Shown: one piece after another, positions 1 through 13,567 of the stretch
Layout: every line of letters begins with the position of its first letter
Position numbering within the stretch: the stretch's first letter is position 1
Assembly: GCA_936432065.2 (NCBI GenBank)
Contig: OW386292.2
Coordinates: 128,895,639-128,959,638 of the forward strand
Direction: 5' to 3'
DNA: 64,000 bases
Source of the DNA: Rutpela maculata
Taxonomy: Eukaryota > Arthropoda > Insecta > Coleoptera > Cerambycidae
Notes under the pieces: model-generated
What the model was told of the DNA's origin: nothing
Database searches by the model: none
Seen by the model: the letters and a program-made list of their open reading frames with translations, nothing else
Translations under genes and position numbers: made by a program

Positions 1-341
1 GAAGTACTATTTAATACTGATATGCTGACATTTGCCCATCTTAGGGAACTCTTACAGACCTCTAGAAGATATTTACTATTTCCTAAATTTGTATCCTCGG
101 GATATCTTGAGGAATTAATTGTGCTACTTGGGAGTGCTGTCAAAATTTCAAAAATTGAAAAAATCCGAAATGGCGCCATTGCGGATAAAAGAAGAATCGG
201 AGGGAAAACGAATAAACATTTCTCTTCATACTTTGGACTTTCCATTGGTATGTCTACCCAGTGGAACGAATATTAAAAGTGCATTTTTATAAAAAAGCAA
301 TGAAATACTGCATGATAATGTCACTTTTAACACATTTCTTG
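1..341. other. No gene recognised at left edge
   Basis: An 84-codon frame (22-276, +) is open but has no domain, signal or splice context that I recognise. I see no repeat structure in this stretch. Confidence 0.4.
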
Positions 342-519
342 CAGCCGCGGATCCAGAATAAATTAACAGGGAGGGAGGGTGCACAAGCACTAAAAATGCG
401 CCGCAAGCGAGAATTTGGTATTAAAAAAAATCACTTGGAAATGAAAATTGATGAACGAGGGGAGAAAATCACAAAAATTTTAAACGTGTCCTTGTGCCCG
501 CCCCCTGGATCCGCCACTG
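342..519. mobile_element. Short hAT-type MITE
   Basis: The ends are CAGCCGCGGATCCAG on the left and the reverse complement of CAGTGGCGGATCCAG on the right, the CAG..GCGGATCCAG style of hAT termini. The flanking 8-mers (334-341 ATTTCTTG and 520-527 ACTTCGTG) agree at 6 of 8 positions, as expected for an old 8-bp target duplication. The inside is 178 bp with no coding capacity. The call rests on termini and duplication size, not on a transposase. Confidence 0.6.
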
Positions 520-1400
520 ACTTCGTGTATTGAAAGGGACAACAATAAGAGCAGCATGCATTTTACACTATTAAATAGTAAAAACATCTATTATACAGAT
601 ATAGTAAAATCCTTAGAACAGTATTAATAAAACAGTAATCCTGTAAAATAGGGAAGGCATAAACATTTAACATGTTCTGATCCTGTAAGTATACGGGGTT
701 TTAGCAATTTCATTTCAATGTCAGTCACATTTATGTCTGCAATATCGCCTTTATCTGGATAAACGGAATAAGACGAAGCAAGCTTCGTTTTTAAAAATTT
801 AACATTTATTTCCTCCCTTGATAATACTTCTACAGTATCCCTTTCAAAACCCCGCTTGCTCATTTCAAATGAGCAACAACTTTTTCATAACCTTACCTTC
901 CGGACAAATCATCCACTACATTTATAACATTGTCTACTATTATCATACACAATACTAAAAAAATTATTTAAAATATTTACTCATCAAATGAAACGAAACC
1001 TACATTCACAGAAAATATATATTTTGCGAGAAAATGCTAACAGCGTTTACAATATTTCACTAACAGAGTGAGATGTCTGATGACATAGCGCGTCTAATTA
1101 TGCATATAGCCAAGCGACCTGTTGTCGATTAGCTCCACATTTTGGAAACAATCAGCAAAACAATACGAGATGTATCACTTCCAATACATATCCCTTTCAT
1201 GGCCACTCTGCCCTACAGCAATTTTTTTTATAAACAATTTTTTTGAGTTTGTTTCCACACCATTCATGATGTAGAACTCTTGGAGCGTATTTTTTAAGTG
1301 ATTTTCTCTGCGGATCTATTCCACTAAAACCCTGTCTGATTTTGTTCTTTGATGGGATATCTTTGGTTGCTGAATTTAAGCACCCTTGCCCATACGTCAG
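520..1400. other. Stretch without a supported gene
   Basis: A minus-strand frame at 624-863 (79 codons) has a protein-like composition and could be the C-terminal end of an old transposon protein, but I cannot assign it to a family. The rest is AT-rich with no structure I can support. Confidence 0.3.
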
Positions 1401-1839
1401 TTAAAGCACATAGATGAACATATGATATACAAATTCACATATTGTTTGTTTTCGTGAGAAGGTAGTAATCTTGCATTTCGAGACATTAAGGCCTAATTTA
1501 TTAACTACATACCAAGACTATACATGATCTAGATCAATTTGCAACTTCCTATAGTCGTCAATACAAGTTATAATTGAATATATTTTTAAGTCATCCGCAT
1601 AAAATAGATTACAAAAATCTAAAACATCACTTAAATCATTAATAAATAATAGAAAGAGAAGAGGACAAAGGTTTGACCCTCGAGGGACGCCCGAGGTAAC
1701 AGTATAACAAGACGAGAAAGCCATTATTTGTGACATAATGTTGCCTTTTCTTATTGAAAAGGCAACAATCTTATTTATTATAAGATTTAAGAAATTCAAT
1801 AGCGCTAAGATGGAAACCAAATTTTGATAGGTTGCCAAG

Positions 1840-3215
1840 CAGAGCTGGGCAAATACGTACTTACAAATACTTCATAAGTATTTAAATACTAGAAAGTATT
1901 CAAATACCGAGTATTTAAATACTTCTTGCAGCAAGTATTTGTATTTGTACTTGCAAATACTTTATCTGAAATATTTACTACTTAGTATTTGTGAAAATGA
2001 TCCTAAAGTATTTATAAATATTTAAACTATTTAAATAACTGAGAAGTATTTAAATACTTCTAAAAAAGTATTTAAATCCTTTTCTAACAGTATTTAAATA
2101 CTTTCAAAAGTATTTGAATTTCAAAAGTATTTAAATAAATATAACAAATATAATGAAATACACCAGGGAGACAGGCAGATACTCGTCAAGAATCAAGACA
2201 TGTACCATACTATGTAGTTAATAAACACATTGCAGCATTCAGTCTTCAGTCATTCACGTCTTAATTCCCAGAAAGTTGGTTGAGAGCAGACATAGACAGT
2301 AAGTGTTAACTGTTAAAGTTAGGCTTTTGCAGAGTGAGAGGGAAATATGCGTTTATTTTCGGTTTATTATAAATAATTAAATAACCAAATATACTATAAT
2401 CTTTAAAATTGTTTAAATAGTTGCTATTCTAACGAATACAACTATACATTTTTTTATTGTAAATTTCTGTTGTACTTGAATATCGTAGTTTGTCAATGAA
2501 AATAGTTCCTAATTTCATTATTAAAGTATGGCATTTAACTATATACAAAGTTTATGATAAAAACTATTTATGGTTGTATTCCTTAGAGCAATGGGGAGTA
2601 TTTGAAACTATTTTAAGGATTATACCATTTGTGATTTTTTAAATATTTATAATAAACCGAAAATAAACGCATGTTTCCCTCTCACTCTGCATGTATATGT
2701 TGTGTGACTGTGACAGAGAACAGTTGAACTAGTGCCATAGTCTCTGTGCTTTATTTGAATATTTGCAGAAGACGCAAAGGTCTAGCTCTACGGATAAGTA
2801 AAAGTCCAATACCCAACTAGAACTGATTAAGTAGAGAGGTATTAAAATAGTGTTGTAGAAGTTCATAAAAGTCATGAAACCTAAAATTTTAACACATCAA
2901 ATAATCAAATAGTATTTAATATAATAATAATAATGATAATGATAATATTAAGTCTATTAATTTCTACAAAAATAGAAAAATACAATTTGACGAAGTTTAG
3001 CCAATTAAAGGCTATTTTTATACACTTAACTATGCTTCAAAATATTTCAGTGTTATCAAAGTATTTAAATATTCAGAAAGTATTTAAATACTAAGTTTAA
3101 ACTATTTAAATACTTTTATCTTTTGAAAACACTTAATATTTAAATACTTTCAATTTTCTGAAAGTATTTAGTATTTAATATTTAAATACTTTTTCAAAGT
3201 ATTTGCCCAGCTCTG
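1840..3215. mobile_element. Non-autonomous hAT element, 1376 bp, inserted in a LINE
   Basis: The termini are CAGAGCTGGGCAAATAC and its exact reverse complement, a canonical hAT inverted repeat. A perfect 8-bp target duplication TTGCCAAG lies at 1832-1839 and 3216-3223, so both boundaries are certain to the base. Both sub-terminal zones (about 1857-2150 and 3055-3205) are packed with variants of AAGTATTTAAATACT, an unusual dense array of short palindromes. No transposase is encoded. It splits the surrounding LINE RT and so is younger than that insertion. Confidence 0.92.
2329..2690. repeat. Inverted repeat inside the hAT element
   Basis: Arms of about 47 bp begin GCAGAGTGAGAGGGAAA and end in TTTATTATAAATA. 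They differ at only one position by eye and enclose about 270 bp. No target duplication is seen, so it may be a nested MITE or an internal part of the host element. Confidence 0.7.
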
Positions 3216-3834
3216 TTGCCAAGTAAGATTCCATGATATATCCTGTCGAAAGCCTTTGAAAAATCTGTGTAGATGACATCCACCTGCCCCTGACGGTCTA
3301 ATGTGTTGGCAACATATTGCGTGAATACAGCTAAATTAGTAACCGTTGATCTATTACTCATAAACCCATGTCGATCGAGCGATATTTGATTACGAACAGA
3401 GATGTAGATGCGATCATACAAAATAATTTCAAAAATCTTCGAAAAATTTCAGAGGATAGAGATAGCCCTGTAATTGTCAACTAGGGCTTGTCACCGCTTT
3501 TATACACTGGACAAACTTTGGCCACCTTCCAGCAAATAGGAAATGTTTTTGTTGTGTGTGTTTGTGTGTAGTGTGCACAATGGGACAGCTAGAACACCCT
3601 CACAATCTTTTACAGTAAAATACGGTACATTCATTTCTTTGTGGCATGTAAGATTTCATTTTCAGATATATTTTGAAAAGTAATATTTTCATGGTTACCA
3701 AGCAATTGGGTCCCATTCACATCATCAATCCCTGGTAGTAAACTCTACAAAAACATGCATGATATCTTGAGGTTTTCATACTACTCATTATTATATGAGA
3801 CTTTGAAGCGAATTCTAGAAGTTCCATTTTTTGA

Positions 3835-4245
3835 ATGTACAATGTACATATGACTAGAAGTATTTCGGACCGTTGGAAATTGATTATTAGACATTTTCAT
3901 TGTAATTTCGAACACTTATTTGTTCGTTTACTAAATATCGTACCATCTTTCACGATCCAACAATTGAAAACTTCAACTGAGAAAAATCTGGAGAGCAGCA
4001 ATTTGAACGTTGAAAACGATAACTTTCCTAAATCAAGTCCATCCACCCAAATTGAATTAAAAAATCCTACAAACGAGGCCAGTTGCAGCTCAACAAACCA
4101 AACAGCGAACACAAAAACAGAAAAACAGAATATACTGCCAACAAGCACGCCAAACAGCAGGAACGACAGCAGAAGATCCACTATAACTACAAAAGATAAG
4201 AAGATTCTAGGTGAACGTACCTTACGTAAGAATGGGAGAAAATGA
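3835..4245 (+). CDS. Hydrophilic ORF upstream of a LINE, possible ORF1 remnant
   Basis: A 136-codon frame, rich in Ser, Thr, Asn and Lys after residue 50, ends 195 bp before the EN/RT frame that starts at 4440 on the same strand. LINE ORF1 products are often low-complexity and precede the EN-RT ORF, so this could be the end of one. No zinc knuckle, RRM or coiled coil is visible. It could equally be a chance frame. Confidence 0.25.
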   Translation: MYNVHMTRSISDRWKLIIRHFHCNFEHLFVRLLNIVPSFTIQQLKTSTEKNLESSNLNVENDNFPKSSPSTQIELKNPTNEASCSSTNQTANTKTEKQNILPTSTPNSRNDSRRSTITTKDKKILGERTLRKNGRK

Positions 4246-4439
4246 TAGTTAACATATGCACATAACACACTAAATACGCTCCCTTAATGCTGACACTATT
4301 ATTTTCTTTTGTTTTTTTCACATTGTAATTGTTAGTATTAATTACATTATCAGAAGTATCACATTACATTATTAATAAACATTATTAGTATATATTATAA
4401 TATTATTAGGATTATACAACCTTCATACATTCTGACAAA

Positions 4440-7388
4440 ATGGATCCATATATCAGAGATTACGAACTAGAGACGGTAAAAACAGAAATTTTGTCTAATA
4501 TCTTGGAATGTAATGAGGTATTAAATGTCAACTTAAGAAATGAAAATTTTAAAATAGTACACAATAACATTCGAAGCGTAAATAAAAATCTGGACGAATT
4601 TAAATGCTACTTACATCAATTCACTTTTGATTTTGAATGTATTGTTTTAACGGAGACTTGGCAAATACAAGATATAGATTTATATAAGTTACAGGGTTAT
4701 AACTTAATTTACAACTATGGTAATTATAATAAAAATGATGGAGTAATAATTTATATAAAAAATAATATTCTCTATACTTCTGACATTGTAACAACAAATA
4801 ATTTTAAGTTTACAAAAATAACATTGAATTACAAAAACAAAAAATACATCATAACGGCAGTATATAGGTCACCTTCCAGTTGTCCCTACCAATTTATTGG
4901 GGAATTAAAAACATACTTAGAGACAAACCATGAAAATGCTGATTACACCTTATTCCTTGGAGACATAAACATAAACATAATTAGTAACAATGATGAAACA
5001 ATTAAAGATGAGGCCATATCATACTTAAATTTACTATATGAATTTGGCTTTGTTTCAATTATTAATGAACATACGCGAATTACCGAATCATCAAAATCAT
5101 GCATAGATCATATGTTTATTAAAACCAAGTTAGGCATAGAATATATTTTACCATTAATAATAGAGACAAATGTTACTGATCACTTCATGACATTAGCACA
5201 AATAATATCTAAAAATAAAGCAGTAAATAATACAGAAAAATACAATATAGTTAAGTACGTTAATCACAAAAAACTTATAGAAAACCTTAATACAGAAACA
5301 TGGGAATCAATCCTGCTTAATGAAGACCTCGAATCGGCAACAAATATATTTTTGAAAATAGTAAAGAATAATGTTACAAAATGTACAGTATATAAAAAAA
5401 TAAAAAATAAGAAAAGAAAGACATGGATAACAAATGGATTATTTAAATCCATTGACACAAGAGATAAAATGTATAAACAGACACTTAAAGAACCTAACAA
5501 TATCCAATTAAAAGCCAACTACAAAATATACAGAAATAAAGTAAATAGCCTAATAAAAATGACAAAAGTAAACTATTATAAAAATAATATAAATCAGAAC
5601 AAACAATGCACAAAGAATCTATGGAAAAATGTAAAAGAAATTTGTAATCAACAAACTAAAACAAACCACAATGAAAATAATATAAAAAGTATTTTTACTG
5701 ATAGCGGAGAAAAAATTGAGGATCCTAAGATAATGTCAAATGCATTTAATGATAGCTTCCTAACGACAGGAAAGAAATTGGCAAATAAAATAAAAAGCGA
5801 CCCTAATTTTAAACCGGAAAAAACTCAACATTTAAATTCTTTCTTTTTAGGCAACACTAACCCCACAGAAGTGGAAAATATTATTAAAACACTAAAAAAC
5901 AAAAAAGCTGTAGGCGTGGATGAATTGAAGGCAGAAACTCTGAAAGTGGTTGCACATCTAATATCTCTTCCATTAGCTCACATTATAAATAAGTGTATGG
6001 ATGCTGGACACTACCCTTCCGCTTTCAAGTCTTCTATAGTCCTCCCTATTTATAAAACCGGTGATAGAACAAACATAAATAATTATAGACCAATATCTCT
6101 AATCACAAATTTTGCGAAAGTGTTTGAAAAAGTACTAAAACAGAGATTAAACAGCTACATGAAGAAATACAACATAATTTCAAAAATGCAGTACGGCTTC
6201 CAAGAGGGAAAGTCCACTCAGGACGCTATCTTACAACTTACAACCAAAATGTACTCTGCCTTAAATGAAAGTTGCCCATCACTATGTGTTTTTATAGATC
6301 TTTCAAAGGCCTTTGACACTGTGAGTCATCCGCTACTTGTGGAATCGCTAGAAGATATCGGCATCAGAAATAATGCTTTAAAACTTTTTAAAAGCTATAT
6401 TACTAACAGAAAACAATGCGTCAAGTTGATGGACACCTTCAGTGATTACAAAACAACTGAATATGGCGTTCCACAAGGAACTGTACTAGACCCTGTACTT
6501 TTCAACATATATTTAAATGGACTATTTTCAATAAAAAGCAAAGGGACTATCATCACATACGCCGACGATACGGCAATATTCTACTCATGTAAGTCTTGGG
6601 AATCTCTTAAACAAAAAGCAGAAACAGATATAAAAAAGATAAAATTATGGTTTGATCACTAATTACTTACAATAAACTTTAGTAAAACTTACTATCTACC
6701 TATTGCAAACTCTCAACCCTCATTACCCACCTCTGGTAAACTAAAAATAAATGATGAATTTGAAATTGAACAAAAAAACAACATAAAATATCTTGGAGTG
6801 TTCATAGACAACCACTTGAGGTGGGACAAGCATATCGATTTTATTATAAAAAAAATCCAAATGTTCATACCAAAATTTAAAATACTTAAAGATATCTTAG
6901 ACCTAAAAGAATTAAAAATACTCTATTACTCTTTAGTAGAGTCTCATATCAACTACGGTATTTTAGGATGGGGTGGCGTAACAAAATCTATAGTCAAAAG
7001 AGTTGAAATTGTGCAAAAAACCATACTAAAGATAATGTACAAAAAACCAGCTACTTATCCCTCAGATCAATTGTATAAAGAGGCAATATTAATGCATTCT
7101 AGACAACTGTTCTTTATGCAATGTAATATACATCAGCTCAAAAATAAACAAAACCTGACACAACCCGACCACCATTACAACACAAGACATAATAATTTCG
7201 TTGTCCCATATATGAGAAAAACTATTGGACAAAAAAGTTATACTTACCTTGGCCCTAAACTATACAACACTCTACCTGTACTACTAAAATCCTTAACATC
7301 GCAAAATTCGTTTAAAAATCAACTCAAACAGTACACCCTATCTCTCAACAGACAATCAATACATAATATTATTGAATCAAATTTGTGA
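4440..7388 (+). pseudogene. LINE endonuclease-reverse transcriptase with one in-frame stop
   Basis: Encodes the EN-RT polyprotein of a non-LTR retrotransposon. The N-terminal third is an APE-type endonuclease: NNIRS near residue 41, VLTETW, YRSPS, LGDINI, SCIDHMF and a terminal TDHF motif. The RT follows: YRPISLI, QYGFQEGKST, FIDLSKAFDTV (residues 618-628), YGVPQGTVLDP (LDP where LGP is usual) and YADDTAIFY (from residue 707). A TAA at 6660-6662 stops the frame at residue 740. The same frame then continues without a stop from 6663 to 7388, through YLGVFIDNHLRW and a C-terminal NTRHNNFVVP..YLGPKLYNTLP region. One nonsense mutation therefore separates this from an intact ORF of about 982 codons. 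The clade is probably CR1/Jockey-like, not proven. Confidence 0.9.
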
Positions 7389-7798
7389 AATTAAGAATAA
7401 TTATGCTACACAATTAATTTCACTAAAATATAACGGTTCTTATGGCTCTGATGTATGGATTATTATTAAGTGAAGTGGTTAAATTATATGTTGCTAGTAA
7501 CCTCAATTTACAGCCCTTCAAAAATAATCTCTTATATTTCTTATATTTTTATTATTTCCTATTAAACGTATCCTATTTTACTACAAATATAGAATTTAAG
7601 TTTTATTGTAATTTTCCAGGTATTTAGTATACAAACAAATTATTATTATTATTATTTTACTAAAGTTCCAATCTCACATGCAGGGTTATTACCTATGTGA
7701 GCAACTTTCCATGTTTGTTTACCATTGTGTATTTAAGTAAAATGTATTATTTTTTTTTTGTGAAAGTAATTTATGTAAATACTATGGTCTAATAAACA

Positions 7799-7831
<33 letters not shown>
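7389..7831 (+). mobile_element. 3' UTR and (TTA)n tail of the LINE at 4440
   Basis: AT-rich non-coding sequence follows the LINE frame and ends with AATAAACATA and a short TTA run at 7799-7831, the simple-repeat tail style common in this class of LINEs. Small frames here are not genes. Confidence 0.65.
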
Positions 7832-7901
7832 CTTCTAAATTCTTGTAAAAAATAGTCATTATGGGTTTTTTATATTTCTTAAGCAGTTTAGCTTTACTTT
7901 T

Positions 7902-9441
<1,540 letters not shown>

Positions 9442-10220
9442 ACGTTCTTAATAGCATTTCTTTATATATTATTTCTCCTAAAAATTCTAATTTACGTGGG
9501 CTATTAGCACTTTAACGTTGGAAGTTATTGATAAAATTGTTTATTGCATATTAGTCGGTTTTATCGAATATTTCAGTTCAAGTTCAAGCTGAACGATGTT
9601 TCATGATGCATTACGGATATTAAAAACGATTAGGTAGGTATACGTAAACCACGTTCCCTCTATCTGCAATTGCGTAAATGGTTATCTCTTGTTTTACCTT
9701 GGACGTTAATACGAAGATGTGTTTTCTGCACGTAAATGTCGAATGTTGGAGGTGGCCGTGGAAAGTAATTTTGAGGCTCTGTGGTACTGAACTTGAAAAT
9801 AAAATTAGCGGCAAAAAATGCTTTTTATTTTATTTTATTCTGTGCAACTTCCAGACAGAAATCTATTGCAAGGCAGTATTTTACAAATATAAATATTATG
9901 CATTATAGTCGTTGTATATGTGTAAACTACCCAACAAACACATTTACATTGGGCCGCTGTCGGGGGAATACCCCTTGCCGGAAAACGAATCGTTGGCACA
10001 ATGCTGGCTTCCAATGCATCTCCAGAATCAAAATGCGCCGGCGGCCGCTATTTTTACGACTTAAGCGGCCCGACGTTAAATTCCGACTTAAACCCATCAA
10101 ACTTAATGGTCCTCTTCAGGCAAGATGCCGTTGTTCTGTATTTTTCGAAGAAGTAACAATTGACTACCAATGCTGGACTTACGTACTATCACATAATGTT
10201 TAAATAAGGTTCGCCTACAG
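9442..10220. other. No gene; possible ACCCAACAAACA-type repeat at 9931
   Basis: Mostly anonymous sequence. At about 9931 a block starts CCCAACAAACACATTTAC and is followed by GC-rich sequence with GCCGG and GCGGCC motifs, in contrast to the AT-rich surroundings. It resembles the start of the elements at 13567 (-) and 13695 (+). The far end is not clear. Confidence 0.4.
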
Positions 10221-10541
10221 TGAAATGTCGTTGGTCACACAAATGATGTACATTGGCATTACATCGGTCTATGCTTAAATAACTGAATCGTCCAGATTAC
10301 TTTTGAAAGTCAGACCTGCATTGCACCATGGACCACCTAGGAAGCTCCTATGGCATATGTAAAAACGTTGTTTAAGCAACCATGTCCCCTGCTCCAGGGG
10401 TAAACAGCTATATAGGAGCTTCCTAGGTAGTGCATGGTGCAATGCAGGTTTGACTTTCAAAAGTAATCTGGACGATTCAGTTATTTAAGTATAGACCGAT
10501 GTAATGCCAATGTACATCAATTGCGTGACCAAAGACATTTA
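10221..10541. repeat. Near-perfect foldback palindrome
   Basis: Two arms of roughly 130 bp (10221-10354 and 10408-10541) are inverted copies with a handful of mismatches. Each runs from a AAATGTC..TTGGTCAC outer end to CCTAGGAAGCTCCTAT at the inner end, around a spacer of about 50 bp. A diverged relative of the spacer (GTTCAAGCAACCATG) recurs near 10675. It looks like a foldback MITE; no transposase and no clear target duplication. Confidence 0.85.
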
Positions 10542-12551
10542 GCTGTTTACTCTACTGAGGTTTCTCTTTATTTGAACTGACTTAGTTCAGAAATTCTCAG
10601 TTCATGTAACGATGGTCCGTAGTAAGCAGCTAGCAGCGAGAACCTAAAGATGACCGATGATTCTGTCGAAATGTTGTTCAAGCAACCATGGCTCCTCTAG
10701 AAGCCTATTAGAGTCGAGAGACTAGATCCTCCGTAGACAGAGACACAGACACACGTATGTATATTTATACATAACACAAATCAGCTAAAGTTAGAAATTA
10801 ACTAATATTTAAAATGAAATGCCTCGTATATTTTAAAATATTTCGGAAGATTAAAATCGGAACAAAAATCATTTTGACACACTGAAAATTATATTTCTAA
10901 ATTTAAAAAACTGTCATAATGTTTCTATTGTTCGGATTATTATACTATTTTTGTTCGGTATTTAAAACAATTTTTTTTGGAAATATCTGAAAACATAGAT
11001 GATGACCCATGCAAAAGAAATATGCGACATTTAAATCTTTTGTTTTCAACATTATAATCTGCAAACCAATTTCTAATACTTGTGAATCAACCAATGCAAC
11101 TAAAAATAACAAGTTAATAATAGTGCACATACAGAGGACGACATTAAAACCTTACTCATTTTTAAAATTTTTATTTTTCATCATAGCAATGTTTTCGAGA
11201 CATGGAAGTTATAGGACTACAAAATTTTTGACCAGTAAATACAAAAAAAGCATCTGCCATCCGTGGTCACATGGTTCGTTTTTTGTCATTTATTTCCACG
11301 ACTACGTTTTTTTAAATTTATTTACTGTTCATAAATTGAATAGGCCTGTAACTTCGAAACGAATAAAAATCGCACTACCACTTTTGTTTTTTAATCTTAC
11401 AATTAAGTCTACGCTCCCAAAATTTGAACATAACGATATGAGACACCTGCAACTTAATTAGGCCATAAGTAACGACCCATTACCTTCAGGATAGAATTTT
11501 TCTGTTTAAAATTTTCTTGCTAATTTAAAAATTAAGTTACCACCATATGCATATTTATATTCAAAACTTCTTTTACATATTACCCATGTACGTTAATAAC
11601 CACATGCATCACATAACACATACTGCTTGATTAGAATTGTCAACTGACATATTTGGGAACGTCTAAATGAAATTTTGATTAAATAAATATAACGTGGTTT
11701 TTAAATTTGCCCCTTCTAAAAAAATGAAAACCGGTACATTCCTATGAAGTCTTGACACGTTATTTCTTAAGAACTGAGTCCATTAGTCCAAGTTACTAAG
11801 AAAAAATTAAAATTTATTCAATACGTTAACATTCAAAATCATCAAAACACAGTTCTCTGAACATAATAAAATACATTTCATATTCCTTCTCCTGGTCTTA
11901 TTTCTGTTCTCCTTTGCTTTTAATTATCTTCTTCCTCTTCTCGATTAGCAAAAGATCGTATCAAACCTGTTATGGTAGTTCCTATTTCCCATTGGATTTC
12001 CTCGTATTACAGCTGAAACAAGTTTTCTTATATAATATTTCCGGATTTATTTATTTTTTGACCTGATAGAAAACAAACCACATTTTTATTCTCCAGGACT
12101 TAAATCCTTAAAATTTAAAAAAACGTGAACATGTTCATTTAAACCTAATAGGTAGTCTATATTACAGGTTCAAAGCAGTACGATTCAGAATATTTGTTTT
12201 AATGTTATGGGTAATAAAAAATTTAATTTAATACACAATACACAAGTGTAGATCCGGCCATTGTAAAATCCGAAATAAAAAAAAAACACCTCGAAAACAA
12301 CACTTGGAGGGTCTAAATTAAAGTACCTACTTGTATATTCGTGCATATTATACCCTCATTTTGGAATTTTGGTAACCAACATCTCAAAATAATATAGGGT
12401 AATGGTCATTAATTTTCAATGGCATGATATTGTTAAAAGAGTAATGTTTGAAAATTTTTCACGTGTGTTTTGTAAACATAATAAAAATTATTAATCAAAT
12501 GTGGGAAAGCTACAGCAAGTAATTCTAATGTTATGTAATATATATACTCAC
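10542..12551. other. Long stretch without a supported gene
   Basis: AT-rich. A 150-codon frame at 11009-11461 (+) is composed of common low-complexity codons and matches nothing I recognise. I see no strong repeat. Confidence 0.35.
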
Positions 12552-12754
12552 TTGTCCATAATAAAAATAGATGTATGTTGACTTCAGTTTTCTTTTTAAT
12601 TTGGAAAACTATCTCATCTGTCTGCTGAAAATTCCACAAATCAATCACCACTATCAATGTATAGATATAACCTGCCAAACCTAGAAAAACAGTATAATCA
12701 ACACCATCTGTAGGATATATATTCCCGATGGATATTATTTGGCTTCGACATATA
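12552..12754 (-). CDS. Possible exon of an unknown membrane protein
   Basis: On the minus strand an open segment is bounded by a plausible acceptor (..TTGTGTTCAG, just after 12755) and a plausible donor (GTGAGT, just below 12552). It codes for about 67 residues with a hydrophobic stretch (TVFLGLAGYIYTLIVVIDLW) and a charged segment, with more hydrophobic sequence continuing past the donor. I do not recognise the family, no partner exon was found, and the good-looking splice sites may be chance. Confidence 0.25.
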
Positions 12755-13239
12755 CTGAACACAATTTGAAAACTGACTAGGTACCGCACATGATACAAAG
12801 AAAATTAACTAAAATGAAGTTAAGTATTAATTAGTATAGCAAACCTTCTATCAAACGGGGGTGACGTAATGGAGCCGTGAGTCTTTTCCCTTCCTGTGTA
12901 CACACGCTTGTCTCAATTTCAATTTTATCCTGCCGAAAGTGTAATTGACAGACTTTAAAATAAAAATAAATAGAAAATCATATCTAAATTTCGTTTTGAA
13001 AATAAGATATAAAATTAAAATACTTATTATTAAATTAATCGAAAAATTGTAAACATAACCTTCAAGTAAATCATGGCACAATTATAATTTATCCATAAAC
13101 TGAACATAACATATATTTTATAAAGCCATCAATTACTTACCTCTTCATGATAATAAAGACTATTCAATAAATAAACAAGTAAAACTTCAAAACTCGAAAA
13201 AATAACCAATAATGCCTTGTCCACGAACTTTGTCGTTGT

Positions 13240-13567
13240 ATTGATGACTCATCAATAGCGATAGTTGCCCGGCAATAAATGCATTGGCCCGGCACTTTGC
13301 CGGATTTGCTATGTTTACTGGGATCGTGTTTGATCTTTCTAGCCCATGACATCAAATAATGCGCATCATATCCCAATAAATATGCGATTAATTCTAGACG
13401 TTTGATTTCGATGCCAGTCTGCCATTCAAGTGCCAATTTCGGGCCAACGTTTACCATAAACGTGACTTTTTGCCACCGCTAGAAAAACGTTGTTACTTGA
13501 TGCCACCGATTCCCCATCATTTCCATCATTAAACCGCATTTCGGCCGATGCTTGTGTGTTTGCTGGG
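13240..13567 (-). mobile_element. ACCCAGCAAACA-type MITE inside a Jockey-like LINE (far end uncertain)
   Basis: Read on the minus strand, sequence beginning CCCAGCAAACACACAAG at 13567 cuts off the LINE frame that runs down from 14465. Its interior has GCCGGGCAATAAATG-like GC-rich motifs (CCGGCAAAGTGCCGG near 13295) and a second same-strand CCCAGTAAACATAG at about 13322. I chose the lower boundary only from where the GC-rich block ends. Confidence 0.45.

Larger units (their letters stand above)
1400..3830 (-). pseudogene. Decayed LINE reverse transcriptase, split by a hAT element
   Basis: Read on the minus strand from about 3830 down to about 1400, this is a non-LTR retrotransposon RT in pieces. 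Visible in order are a VAKVCPVYKSGD-like motif, a RHGFMSNRST palm-entry motif, YTDFSKAFDRI (first catalytic Asp block), GVPRGSNLCPLLFLLFINDL, and LFYADDLKIY (YADD box) near 1590-1620. Further downstream a NKLGLNVSKCK-like thumb segment is readable. Several frameshifts and stops separate the pieces, so it is dead. Between the KAFD block and the GVPRGS block the frame is interrupted by the element at 1840-3215. The clade (I, CR1 or Jockey type) cannot be settled by eye. Confidence 0.8.

Noticed and set aside
13164..13457. 97-codon minus-strand frame
   Set aside because: It lies in a MITE with ACCCAGYAAACA ends and GC-rich hairpins; no protein similarity recognised.
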